Source: Parafrankia irregularis
GTDB lineage: Bacteria; Actinomycetota; Actinomycetes; Frankiales; Frankiaceae
DNA: 64,000 nucleotides
NCBI RefSeq assembly: GCF_001536285.1
Contig: NZ_FAOZ01000028.1
Coordinates: 56,337-120,336 of the forward strand
Reading direction: 5' to 3'
Shown in pieces: positions 43,937 to 51,959 of this stretch. Each line of letters opens with the position of its first letter. Positions within the stretch are counted from its first letter, which is position 1. The notes beneath the pieces are model-generated. The model saw only the letters and a list, made by a program, of their open reading frames with translations. It ran no database searches and was not told the DNA's origin. Made by a program: the position numbers and the translations under genes.

Positions 43937-45206
43937 CGGGGTGGCGGAGGTCGACGACGAGTGGTGGAGGGACGGCGTGCGAGGTGAACACGACGAGGGC
44001 CCCGGCGCGGTGACCGACGGGGAGCCCGGAGCGGTGACCGACGACGCGTCCGCCTACAGCCTCGCCGAGCTGCCGGGCCGGCACCTCGTGCCCTCGCCGG
44101 TGCCCTCCCCGGTGTTCTCGGCGTCGGCGTCGGCCGCGATGGCGATGGAGTTCGCCCAGCCGCCCGGCGGCTACGCCAGGCCGCTGCCCGCCGCCGCGGC
44201 GCCGGGCAGCCACCCGGTGGCACTGGTTCCCCCGGCGACCGGGCAACCGGCGTCGGTCGAGCATCCCCTGGTCGCCGCGAACCGCTACCGGGAGCTCATG
44301 GGCGCCTCCGACACGGTGCGGGCCCTGCTCGCGCAACGGCTGGCCGAACGGCAGGAGGGCCACGACGTCCTCGCCCGTCGCCACCGGGCCGCGGCCGAGG
44401 ACATCCGCTCCCGGGTCGCCGTGGTCTGGTCCCAGGTCGGCGGCTCGTTGGAATCGCATGGGCTGGACGGCCTCGACCAGCTGCGACCGCGGGAGGGCAC
44501 CGAGCCCGACGTCGAGGCCGTCTACCAGCAGTACGCGGGCGACCTGGACGGGCTCGGCGGCGGTCGCGGCGGTCGCGGTCGCGGTGGTCGCGGTGCCCCC
44601 GCCGCCGTCGCGCTCCCCGGTGAGAAGCGGCTCGGCGCGGCGGCCTCGATCGATGGCGGCGGGATCGACGGCCGCGGGAAGGGCGGCCGCGGCCGCTCGC
44701 AGGCACCCGTCGACGGGCTCGTCGGTGCCGACGACCTCGTCGACCCGGAGCGGGCGAGGAAACTGGCCTACCGCCTGTGCCTGGAGGTGATGTCCCGCTC
44801 CGCCGAGCTTCGGGCCGTCACCAAAGGGGTCCCCACCGGGTCGAGCGGGCTGATCGTGGCGCTGGTCTGCGTGCTTGCGGGTGCGCTCACGGTGGCGGCC
44901 CGGGTGTTCGGGGAGGCGTCGGCGCTGCCCTGCCTGGTCGCGGCCGGGGCGCTCGGCGCCGTGGCGGTGGTCGCCAGCGCGGACGCGTCCGCCGTGTCCG
45001 CCGCGCGTTCGGCCCTGCTCGCGGCGGGCTCGGCGGGAGTGGCGGTTCTCGCGACCTTCCGTTTTGTGCCGATCGAGCCGGCGGGGACAATTGGTGCCCT
45101 GGCCTGCCTCGCTCTCGCGATGCGCTTCGGGCTCGGCGTGGGCGCCGGCGCGAGCACAGGCACGGGTGCGGGTCCGGCGGGTGGCGGCCGGAGCAGGCGG
45201 AGCTGA
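43920..45206 (+). CDS. Membrane protein with coiled-coil N-terminal part, partner of the FtsK-like ATPase
   Basis: The 428-residue product has a Pro/Ala-rich, probably disordered start (1-115), a helical segment (about 118-180: VAANRYRELMGASDTVRALL...), a Gly/Arg-rich low-complexity stretch (GGGRGGRGRGGRG, near 217), and four hydrophobic helices from about residue 305 to 410. It overlaps the FtsK-like gene by 17 bases if ATG 43920 is used; GTG 43941 would start just after that stop. I do not recognise the family. Position and topology suggest the membrane platform for the ATPase. Confidence 0.75.
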   Translation: MGRRSDGVAEVDDEWWRDGVRGEHDEGPGAVTDGEPGAVTDDASAYSLAELPGRHLVPSPVPSPVFSASASAAMAMEFAQPPGGYARPLPAAAAPGSHPVALVPPATGQPASVEHPLVAANRYRELMGASDTVRALLAQRLAERQEGHDVLARRHRAAAEDIRSRVAVVWSQVGGSLESHGLDGLDQLRPREGTEPDVEAVYQQYAGDLDGLGGGRGGRGRGGRGAPAAVALPGEKRLGAAASIDGGGIDGRGKGGRGRSQAPVDGLVGADDLVDPERARKLAYRLCLEVMSRSAELRAVTKGVPTGSSGLIVALVCVLAGALTVAARVFGEASALPCLVAAGALGAVAVVASADASAVSAARSALLAAGSAGVAVLATFRFVPIEPAGTIGALACLALAMRFGLGVGAGASTGTGAGPAGGGRSRRS

Positions 45207-45241
45207 GCGGCCGGCGGCGACGTCGCCGGGCGGGCGGGGCG

Positions 45242-45298
45242 TTGATCGGCTGGCGGAACGTTGATCGGCTGGCGGAACGTTGATCGGCTGAAGGAACG
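45242..45298 (+). repeat. Three tandem 19-bp repeats
   Basis: GTTGATCGGCTGGCGGAAC is present at 45242-45260 and 45261-45279 exactly, and at 45280-45298 with two changes (GAAGGAAC). The third copy runs into the GGAG ribosome-binding site of the 87-aa gene at 45308. Confidence 0.9.
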
Positions 45299-45307
45299 GA
45301 GTGCACG

Positions 45308-45571
45308 GTGGCAGGGACGATCGCCGACGTCAAGGCGCAGCTCGACGAGGCGTTCCGGCGAACCGAGGAGGTCACGGGCCAGCTCGAGGGCGCGCTGAAC
45401 ATGATCGAGGAGGCGCAGGCGATGGTCGTCGCGGCGACCGACGGCAGTGAGCACCTCGCCGTCGAACAGCTCACCAGCGCCCTGGTCGAGACCCGCGACA
45501 GCCTGGAGAACGCGCTCGCGGCGCTAGGGTCCGCGGTCCAGGAGGTCAAGGTCTACCGGGACACCCTGTAG
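45308..45571 (+). CDS. Small helical-hairpin protein (87 aa, DUF6244-like), WXG100-sized
   Basis: The protein is predicted by eye as two long amphipathic helices (about 3-43 and 48-84) joined by a short turn ATDGSEH at the exact centre. Its length, helix-turn-helix shape and linkage to an FtsK/SpoIIIE ATPase resemble WXG100/ESX substrates, but the WxG turn is absent and no YxxxD/E export motif is certain (VKVYRDTL at the end is the nearest). It may instead be a coiled-coil adaptor. A GGAG site lies 6 bases before GTG 45308. Confidence 0.82.
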   Translation: MAGTIADVKAQLDEAFRRTEEVTGQLEGALNMIEEAQAMVVAATDGSEHLAVEQLTSALVETRDSLENALAALGSAVQEVKVYRDTL

Positions 45572-46028
45572 GCAGGAGAAAGTAGGCCGCGATCGCGTCC
45601 GGCGCGGAACACGTTCGGCGGAACACGCGGAACACGCGGAAAACGTGGCGCGGAACACATCGTGGCGTAGGGCACATCGCGGCTGCGGGCAGTCACCGGG
45701 TCCCGCCGGCCCGCAGGCGGCTCGGCGGGATCGCCCGCGGACGTCTGACCAGGTGTTGCGCAGTACTGTGCCGAACGGGCTCGCCTCGGCGCGACCGAAG
45801 CCGATCCTTGCACGGGCAGTGTGGATATGGTGACCGGACGAATTTCCGGGTAACACCTCTCCAGCCACGCGGCGACGCGGTGCATCCGGTTTCCAGGCTC
45901 ACTACAGTCCGGGTTGTCCCGTGCGCCCGACCCTTCGGTGGGCTCCGGCCGACAGTGTCCGCATTGCCGGCCGAGTGCCTGCCGTTCGACAGCCGGGCAC
46001 CATGACGACCAGGAGGGCTCCTTCTGCC
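45572..46028. other. Gap between the FtsK-type module and the trehalose phosphate synthase-like gene
   Basis: 457 bp without a supported gene. It holds the GCGGAACAC array (45604-45658) and presumably the promoter of the downstream gene, which I could not define. Confidence 0.35.
45604..45658 (+). repeat. GCGGAACAC repeat array
   Basis: The 9-mer GCGGAACAC occurs four times exactly (45604, 45618, 45627, 45650) and once as GCGGAAAAC (45636) within 55 bp, mostly at 9- or 14-base spacing. It lies about 35 bases after the stop of the 87-aa gene. Confidence 0.8.
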
Positions 46029-47549
46029 GTGTCGGATATCGACCTGCTCGATCTCCCGCTGGTTCTGTTGTCCAACCGAGGTCCTGTCAGCTTCGATCGC
46101 GATACGTCCGGCCGAACCGTCAACCGGGGTGCCGGCGGGCTGGTCTCCGCCCTGTCCGGCCTGGCGGAGCATCTGGATGACGCCGTCTGGGTCTGTGGCG
46201 CGGCGACCGCCGAGGACGCCGCCGTCGCCGCGGAGAACGATGGCGGCGCGATCCTGGTGCAGACCCAGCCCTTCCCACACGCGGTGGAGGGAGACCCGGA
46301 CGGCCCGTCGATCAGGGTGCGTCTGGTGGTGACCGACCCGGCCGCCTACGCCGACTTCTACAGCGTGTGGTCGAACCCGATCCTGTGGTTCATCCAGCAT
46401 GGTCTGTACGGGCGGTCGCTGGCACCGGTGCTCACCCGCGCCGAGCACGACGCGTTCGAGCGGGGCTACGCGGCGGTCAACCGCGCCTACGCCGACGCGG
46501 TCGCCGACGAGGTCCGGTCACGTGGCGGCAAGGCGCTGGTGCTGCTGCAGGACTACCACTTCTACCTGGTCGCCGAGCACGTCCGCGAGCAGTGCCCGGA
46601 CGTCGTGCTCACCCACTTCGTCCACATTCCCTGGCCGGGTCCGGACGAGTGGCGGGTGCTGCCGGGTGACATCCGTGAACGTCTCCTGCGTGGTCTTCTC
46701 GGCAGCGACGTCGTCGGCTTCCACACCCGCCGCTACGCCCGGAACTTCGTCCTGTGCGCCGGCGAGCTGCTCGGGCTGCCCATCAACCTCGACGAGCTGA
46801 CCGTCCAGGTCAACGACCGGACGGTGCGGGCGCGCTACTACCCGATCTCGGTCGATCCGGCCGCGCTCGACGCCACCCTCGCCAGCGAGGAGGTCGCCGC
46901 GCACGTCGCGATGCTGCGCTATGTCTTCCTCGATGACGACCGCCAGCTGGTGCTGCGCGTCGACCGCACCGACCCCAGCAAGAACGTGGTCCGCGGCTTC
47001 CTGGCCTTCGGAACGCTGCTGGACCAGCATCCGGAGCTGGTCGGGCGGGTGAGCTTCCTGGCACTGCTCCAGCCGAGCCGCACGGACGTCCCGGAGTACG
47101 CCGACTACATCGCACTGATCGGCGCCGTCGTCGCGGAGATCAACGCGAGGCACACCAAGGAGGGGCGACAGCCGATCGATCTGCGCATGGTGGAGGACTT
47201 CACCCTCGCGGTCGGCGCCTACTCGATCTGCGACGTGCTGATGGTCAACGCGATCGCTGACGGGATGAACCTGGTGGCCAAGGAGGTGGCGATCGTCAAC
47301 CGGCGCGGCGGCGTGCTGGCCCTGTCGGAGATGGCAGGCGCGCACGAGGAGCTGGGCGAGTTCGCCGTGACGCTGCACCCGTTCGACGTCCAGCAGATGG
47401 CCGACGCCCTCTACGAGGCCCTGGTCATGCCCATGGACGAACGCCACCGCAGGCTGGCGGCCGCGGCCGAGCAGGTCCGCACCCACGATGTCCGGCGCTG
47501 GCTCAACGACCAGTTGGTGGATCTGCGTCACCTGGCCGGATTCGGCTGA
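46029..47549 (+). CDS. Alpha,alpha-trehalose-phosphate synthase-like glycosyltransferase (GT20)
   Basis: The 506-residue enzyme has the GT20 features LSNRGPVSF and NRGAGGLVSALSGL at the start (donor binding), LLQDYHFYLVAEHVREQCPD, FVHIPWPGPDEWRVLP, GFHTRRYARNF, and RVDRTDPSKNVVRGF and DGMNLVAKE later. It would join glucose from UDP- or ADP-glucose to glucose-6-phosphate, giving trehalose-6-phosphate, a stress and storage sugar. Some GT20 enzymes instead make glucosylglycerol phosphate, so the acceptor is not certain. No otsB phosphatase gene is adjacent. GTG 46029 has AGGAGGG 12 bases upstream; ATG 46002 would add 9 residues. Confidence 0.88.
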   Translation: MSDIDLLDLPLVLLSNRGPVSFDRDTSGRTVNRGAGGLVSALSGLAEHLDDAVWVCGAATAEDAAVAAENDGGAILVQTQPFPHAVEGDPDGPSIRVRLVVTDPAAYADFYSVWSNPILWFIQHGLYGRSLAPVLTRAEHDAFERGYAAVNRAYADAVADEVRSRGGKALVLLQDYHFYLVAEHVREQCPDVVLTHFVHIPWPGPDEWRVLPGDIRERLLRGLLGSDVVGFHTRRYARNFVLCAGELLGLPINLDELTVQVNDRTVRARYYPISVDPAALDATLASEEVAAHVAMLRYVFLDDDRQLVLRVDRTDPSKNVVRGFLAFGTLLDQHPELVGRVSFLALLQPSRTDVPEYADYIALIGAVVAEINARHTKEGRQPIDLRMVEDFTLAVGAYSICDVLMVNAIADGMNLVAKEVAIVNRRGGVLALSEMAGAHEELGEFAVTLHPFDVQQMADALYEALVMPMDERHRRLAAAAEQVRTHDVRRWLNDQLVDLRHLAGFG

Positions 47550-47618
47550 GTCGTGCCCCGTGCGGGTACGCTCGGCGGGAGGTCGGGCATGTGTGCCATG
47601 GTCGAGACAGGAGTGGAC

Positions 47619-47810
47619 GTGTCGGATACCGGTCATGTGAAGGCCAACATGGGGTCCTGGGCCGCGGTGTACATCCTCATCGTGGGCTTTGTCCTGGGCA
47701 CCCTCGCGCTGATCCTCGGCTCGGTGCCGCTGTGGATCGGGACGGCGGTGGCGCTGGTCGCCGGTGCCGGTCTGGCTCTGGTCTCCAACATCATGGAGCA
47801 GGCCTACTAG
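47619..47810 (+). CDS. Small two-helix membrane protein of actinobacterial type
   Basis: The 63-residue protein has a short N-terminus (VSDTGHVKANMGSWAAV) and two transmembrane helices (about 17-36 and 39-57). It resembles the small HGxxPAAW-type membrane proteins often found in actinobacterial genomes, with HVKANMGSWAAV in place of that motif. Function unknown. CAGGAG lies 5 bases before GTG 47619; the frame is open to 47553. Confidence 0.65.
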   Translation: MSDTGHVKANMGSWAAVYILIVGFVLGTLALILGSVPLWIGTAVALVAGAGLALVSNIMEQAY

Positions 47811-47919
47811 AACGCCGGCCCACCCGCGTCGTCGTGCCAGGCCGGCCGGCGCCGGACCGGAGGTGAGCCTCCGCCCTGGCGCCGGCTTTGCCTTGTCGGC
47901 TCCCGGCCAAGGTTCGTGA

Positions 47920-48471
47920 TCAGACGTCGGTGGCCTGCTCGGGCGTGCCGGCGGCCTCCCGCAGCGAGCGTGGGGTGACGAAGTCGACCAGCCGTGTGGA
48001 GGCGGGTCCGATCTCGCTCCACCGTGGCACGGTCAGGTCCTGGACGGCCAGCGCGGCCGTCGGGAAGGTCGGCACCCGGTGCCGCTCCGGCGGGCTGAGC
48101 AGGCCCATGGCGAGGCTGTGCAGGCCCGGGTTGTGGCCGACGACGAGTACCGAGGGCACGCCGTCATCGACCTGACGAAGGCGCATGAGCAGGTCGTTCG
48201 CCTCGGCGAGGTAGAGCTGGTCCTCGACCAGGACGGGGACGCTGCTCGGCAGGGCATGTGCGAGATGCGCGACCGTCTCCCGGGTGCGCACCGCGGAGGA
48301 GCACAGCACCAGGTCGGGTTCCAGCCCGGCGGCGACCAGGTGGTCGGCGATCAGCGCGATGCTGGTACGGCCCTTCGGCGAGAGCGGCCGGTCCTGGTCG
48401 CGCATCGTCGGGTCGGTCGCCACATCGGACTTCGCGTGCCGCAGCAGCAACAGGCGGGGGGAACGTCTCAC
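47920..48471 (-). CDS. SixA-like histidine phosphatase
   Basis: The 183-residue protein has the RHG-type signature LLLLRHAKSD at residue 6, RPLSPKGR, LVLCSSAVRTRETVA and VLVVGHNPGLHSLA, all typical of the short SixA/phosphohistidine phosphatase branch of the histidine phosphatase superfamily. It may remove phosphate from phosphohistidine proteins or small phosphoesters. GTG 48471 starts the conserved N-terminus. Confidence 0.88.
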   Translation of the reverse strand: MRRSPRLLLLRHAKSDVATDPTMRDQDRPLSPKGRTSIALIADHLVAAGLEPDLVLCSSAVRTRETVAHLAHALPSSVPVLVEDQLYLAEANDLLMRLRQVDDGVPSVLVVGHNPGLHSLAMGLLSPPERHRVPTFPTAALAVQDLTVPRWSEIGPASTRLVDFVTPRSLREAAGTPEQATDV

Positions 48472-48767
48472 CGTGCGACTCCGGCGTGCGTGGCGGCTCC
48501 GGTGTGGAGGGTTGGCCGCCCCGGTGACGCCGGCGTGGTTCCGCCAGCGGCCGGGTCACGCCATCCGCCCGTGATCCCTGCGTGATCCCCGTCGGCACCG
48601 GACACGTCAGCTCCTCCCGTCCGTCACAGCTCGAACGCTCCCCGCGCGAGCCAGGTTCGCCGCGACGACTCGCAGACTGCCGACATCCGGACGTCCTCGT
48701 CAATCGCGGTGCCCGTTGCGGTGCCCACATACGGTGCCCACAGCGGTGGAGCTGCCGGGACGACGAC

Positions 48768-48803
48768 CACGGCCCGATCACCATCCAAAGTGATCGGGCC
48801 GTG
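48768..48803. terminator. Strong bidirectional hairpin between whiB and sixA
   Basis: CACGGCCCGATCAC (48768-48781) and GTGATCGGGCCGTG (48790-48803) form a perfect 14-bp stem with an 8-base loop. No T tract follows on either side. It lies 97 bases past the whiB stop. The remainder of 48472-48899 has short direct repeats (GCGGTGCCC near 48720; GGCCTGCCGAGGGCT twice near 48857) and no gene. Confidence 0.7.
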
Positions 48804-48899
48804 TGATGTCGCGGGGCGTGTGATGTTGCCGGGAAGGTCGGCCGGCCGGTGCTGCGGCCTGCCGAGGGCTGGCCTGCCGAGGGCTGGCCAGCCGGGAGG

Positions 48900-49268
48900 T
48901 CAGCTCGCGACGGAGATCGTCAGCAGCAGGCGGTCGGCGGCGGCGAGCGCGTCGTCGGCGTTCAGCCGGCCACGGGGGATCAGGGTCGAGCGCTGGTCCG
49001 AGGTCAGCCCGCCCCAGACACCGTGCTCCTCCTGACGGAAGATCGCGGTAGCCAGGCAGGCGCGCTGGACCGGACAGCCGGAGCAGATCTTGCGGGCGCG
49101 GGACTCGGCGGCGGCGCGGGCCTTGGTGTTACGCCCGTCCGGCGGGAAGAAGGCGTCGGGGTCGCCGTCGCGGCAGGCGGCATCCTGGCGCCAGTAGACC
49201 GGCCAGCCCTCGCCGAACGGCTGCGGCGGCAGATCCCGACCAGGCAGAACGGGTACACCGGCGCTCAT
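48900..49268 (-). CDS. WhiB-family iron-sulfur transcription factor
   Basis: The 122-residue protein has the four cluster cysteines Cys32 (DAACRDGD), Cys62, Cys65 and Cys71 (ICSGCPVQRAC) and the GVWGG turn (83-87) with a basic RxTLIPRGR C-terminal region. WhiB proteins bind a 4Fe-4S cluster and act with the primary sigma factor on developmental or stress genes. The exact class (WhiB1 to 7) cannot be fixed by eye. ATG 49268 overlaps the stop of a 31-codon ORF by 4 bases, so translation is probably coupled. Confidence 0.93.
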   Translation of the reverse strand: MSAGVPVLPGRDLPPQPFGEGWPVYWRQDAACRDGDPDAFFPPDGRNTKARAAAESRARKICSGCPVQRACLATAIFRQEEHGVWGGLTSDQRSTLIPRGRLNADDALAAADRLLLTISVAS

Positions 49269-49360
49269 CGCGCGACCTCCGTCCGGACCGAGTCGGACGG
49301 CGGCGGGGACATGGGTTCGGCGGGGCTACCGACCGGTAGCATGCCGGGCATCGTGGGCAT
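49265..49360 (-). CDS. 31-codon leader ORF translationally coupled to whiB
   Basis: ATG 49360 has a near-perfect GCAGGAG site 5 bases upstream, and the ORF (MPTMPGMLPVGSPAEPMSPP...) ends at TGA 49265-49267 overlapping the whiB ATG. The peptide is Pro/Met/Ser-rich with no known motif. It may be a regulatory leader peptide, or mark a longer whiB mRNA leader. Confidence 0.6.
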   Translation of the reverse strand: MPTMPGMLPVGSPAEPMSPPPSDSVRTEVAR

Positions 49361-49962
49361 ACCGTCTCCTGCTGACGTTGCAAAGGCGGACAGGTGCGCT
49401 GCGGACAGGCAATACCCGGCGTTGCGCCAGACGCCGGACTGGTGGTGGGGCCTACCTGCTACAAGCCGAGAGCCCCCGGGCCCGTCCATGTGGTGCGACC
49501 GGAAGGTTCCGGTCTCCCGCACGGAAACGGGCCCGTCTCGTCTCGTTAACCGAGGAACGTAGACTTCTCTCGAGCGGATAGCAAGGGTTCCGAAACGCCC
49601 ACGTCCGGTCCTCTGTGGAGGTCGATGATCCGTCGGCTGACGTGGCCGCGGGTCTCACCCTCTCAAGCTCCCCGTAACCATGTAACTGCTTTGGTCCGAC
49701 GTGTGCTGCAGGTCTCGTGTCTGCGAATGTTCCTGTCACGCAGGCTTTTTGGGTAGTCAGCAAGATCGTTTGTTGGGTGCCGGGTGGGGCCGCCGTGACG
49801 TATGGGGGTGCCTGATCTACCTGATCCGCTGCCGGGTCGGGCTCCGGTTGCCGGCAGGTAAAGGGGTGCTGGCCGCCGTCCCGGAGTTCAGATCGGCGGC
49901 CGGCGGGGGCCGAAATGTGCTGAGGACCACACAGGGGTACGGGCGTCGTTGGGCGTCCGGCG
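49361..49962. other. Gap between the whiB leader and the rhodanese gene
   Basis: About 600 bp in which I support no gene. It holds the whiB promoter candidate (49556-49584) and a low-GC stretch at 49680-49770. A 91-codon plus-strand frame at 49701-49976 is Cys/Arg/Gly-rich and not protein-like. Confidence 0.4.
49556..49584 (-). promoter_or_regulatory. Likely promoter of the leader ORF - whiB unit
   Basis: On the minus strand TTGCTA (49584-49579) and TACGTT (49561-49556) are separated by 17 bases, matching -35/-10 spacing for the primary sigma factor. The predicted mRNA leader is about 190 bases. Confidence 0.45.
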
Positions 49963-50478
49963 TCAGCCTCGGGTGATCGGTAGGCCCGCCGCGGCCCAGG
50001 CGTGGAACCCGCCGATCACGTCGGTCGCCGCGGTCAGCTGAAGATCCAGCAGCGCCGCCGCGGCGAGGCTCGAGGTGTAGCCCTCCGAACAGATGATGAT
50101 CGGCCTGATGTCGTCGCCGGTGGCGAAGGCCGCCCGAGCCTCGCAGGTCGGATCGAGACGCCATTCGAGCACGTTGCGCTCGATGATCACGGCGGCCGGA
50201 ATCGCGCCCTCGGCCGCCCGCTGCGCGGCCGGCCGGATGTCGATCAGGATGGCGCCGGCGGCGACGGCCGCCGCAGCGTCGTCGGGCGTGAGCCGATCCA
50301 GGCGGGCCCGCGCGGCCGCCAGCATCGCGTCGACACGGCTGCCGCTCGCGCCACTGCTCACACCGAGGCCGCCACCGGCCGTGCTGCGGCTGCCGCCGTC
50401 ACCGCCACCGTCACCGGCACCGCCGCCACCCGGGCCGCCGCCACCCGTACCGCCGTCGCTCACACCGCCGTCGCTCAC
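49963..50478 (-). CDS. Rhodanese-domain protein coupled to cysteine dioxygenase
   Basis: The 171-residue protein starts with about 50 Gly/Ser/Asp-rich residues, including a duplicated VSDGG unit, followed by a rhodanese fold (about 60-170: LIDIRPAAQRAAEGAIPAAV). The active-site loop reads IICSEGYTSSLAA, with Cys as sulfur acceptor; the Arg often found in such loops is Thr. The GTG start overlaps the dioxygenase stop by 4 bases. The operon suggests sulfane-sulfur handling linked to cysteine oxidation. Confidence 0.87.
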   Translation of the reverse strand: MSDGGVSDGGTGGGGPGGGGAGDGGGDGGSRSTAGGGLGVSSGASGSRVDAMLAAARARLDRLTPDDAAAAVAAGAILIDIRPAAQRAAEGAIPAAVIIERNVLEWRLDPTCEARAAFATGDDIRPIIICSEGYTSSLAAAALLDLQLTAATDVIGGFHAWAAAGLPITRG

Positions 50479-51191
50479 ACCGACATCCCGGACGTCAGGC
50501 GGGGGTGGCCCGCACGGGGCCGCGGCGCGAACGGGTCCGTCGTCGGCGGGGCCGCGGTCGTGACCCGTGCCGCCCCGGCGCCGGCACCGGCGGCGACGGC
50601 CGCTGACCGGGCACCGCGCTGTGCGACGTCCGCCCGGTCGAGCGGTACGGGCTGGTCGAGAGAGGCGAGCTGGCGAGGCGCGTAGCGCAGGGGAAGCTCG
50701 GGGGGCGAATAGGCGTGGATGGTGGTCGCCCGCAGCTGGCCGCGGTTCACGATCCGGTGCACGTGGTCGGTGCCGAACCCGGCCACCGCACCGGTGCCGT
50801 GCTGGCGGGTCCGGGAGATGCTCCAGTCCCGACCACACTCGTCCTCGTCCAGGACGCCCGCCGCGACCGCCAACGCGCCGAGCGCGCCGCCGTGGTCGTG
50901 GATGTCCGTCTGCTGGCCGGGGCACCAGCCGATGAGCCACACCTCGACGGCGCCGGACAGGACCAGGCGTGTGTACCAGCGCCGTCGCGGATCGTGGCGC
51001 ACCAGTGGCTGCCAGAGGTGCTCGGCCGCGGCGAGGCCGGCGACCAGGTCACGCAGATCGGGCAGGTCCAGCTCGCGCGGCTCGTCGGCCAGGAAGCGCT
51101 CGGGCACGAACGGGACGCCGGCCCGGATGGCGGCAGGTGCCGTCGACGTGGGCTGGACCGACTGGAGCAGGGCGGGATGGATCAGGGGCAT
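50475..51191 (-). CDS. Cysteine dioxygenase, type I
   Basis: The 238-residue cupin has iron-binding histidines in TDIHDHGGALGALAV and a third in GTDHVHRIVNRG, the pattern of thiol dioxygenases. It converts L-cysteine to cysteine sulfinate with O2. The core is about residues 25-175, and the last 55 residues are Ala/Pro-rich and variable. ATG 51191 follows AAGGAG at good spacing; the longer frame to 51551 is noise. It is the first gene of a two-gene operon with the rhodanese. Confidence 0.88.
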   Translation of the reverse strand: MPLIHPALLQSVQPTSTAPAAIRAGVPFVPERFLADEPRELDLPDLRDLVAGLAAAEHLWQPLVRHDPRRRWYTRLVLSGAVEVWLIGWCPGQQTDIHDHGGALGALAVAAGVLDEDECGRDWSISRTRQHGTGAVAGFGTDHVHRIVNRGQLRATTIHAYSPPELPLRYAPRQLASLDQPVPLDRADVAQRGARSAAVAAGAGAGAARVTTAAPPTTDPFAPRPRAGHPRLTSGMSV

Positions 51192-51959
51192 CGAAGCTCC
51201 TTCGAACACCGTCGCCGCTGCGACGGACCACTGGAGGACACCGTGAGGCGTCCGCGGATCGGCCGGGGGCACGGCGTCGACCGGAACGTTCATGGGCGCG
51301 GGGCCTGGTTGCGCCGGACGGCAGGCGCGTGGCCACGGGCGGGCCTGCCCGGAGTGGGGTGAGGCGCGAGTGTGTGCCGCGTGTGGGCGCTTTGGCAGCC
51401 ACGTGCGGCCCGGCAGCCACCCCGCGGCCATGCCCGGGAGCGCCTGCGCCGCGCTCGGGCGGTCTCGTCGCTCTCGCCCCGCCAGGGCTGCGGCCTGCCG
51501 GCCACCGCCCGCGGAGCCACCGACGGGGCTGGCCGCAGGTGGGGCGGCCATGCCCGCGGCAGGTCACCGTGGGGAGAGGTCGGAGGGCTCGCGGAACTCG
51601 GACGCTGCCGCGTGGGCCGCGGCGGTGCACTCGTCGTCGCGAAGAACCCGCAGCTACGAGGAGCTGTCAGGGGGCGATGAGGCGGCGCAGCGCCGTGTCG
51701 GACCTGAGGGCAGGCTACGCGGCGTCACGCCGCGGCCTGCGAAGTCAGGCCCGGGTCATACAGGCCGCGGCGACGACCCTGCTCAGGTCGGTCACGCGGT
51801 CGCTGTGCAGAAGGAAGCCAGAGGCGGCCATGCATGAACTGTACGCCAACGCGGTGCGGTCTCGTGGCAGGGCGCAGTTCGTTCGATACACCCGGCAGTG
51901 TCCCAGACCGGCGCCTGTCTGGTTATCGTCACGTGAGGCCTGTGGACGGGAGATGCGAG
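51192..51959. other. Long divergent gap between cysteine dioxygenase and the sensor kinase
   Basis: 768 bp without a gene that I can support. Open frames on both strands are Arg/Pro/Ala-rich or interrupted. The promoters of both flanking operons must lie here, but no box pair was convincing. Confidence 0.4.

Noticed and set aside
49701..49976. 91-codon plus-strand ORF between whiB and rhodanese
   Set aside because: Cys/Arg/Gly-rich, no ribosome-binding site and no recognisable fold.
51292..51837. 181-codon plus-strand ORF upstream of the sensor kinase
   Set aside because: Composition is Ala/Arg/Gly/Pro noise and the frame has no start signal; treated as intergenic.
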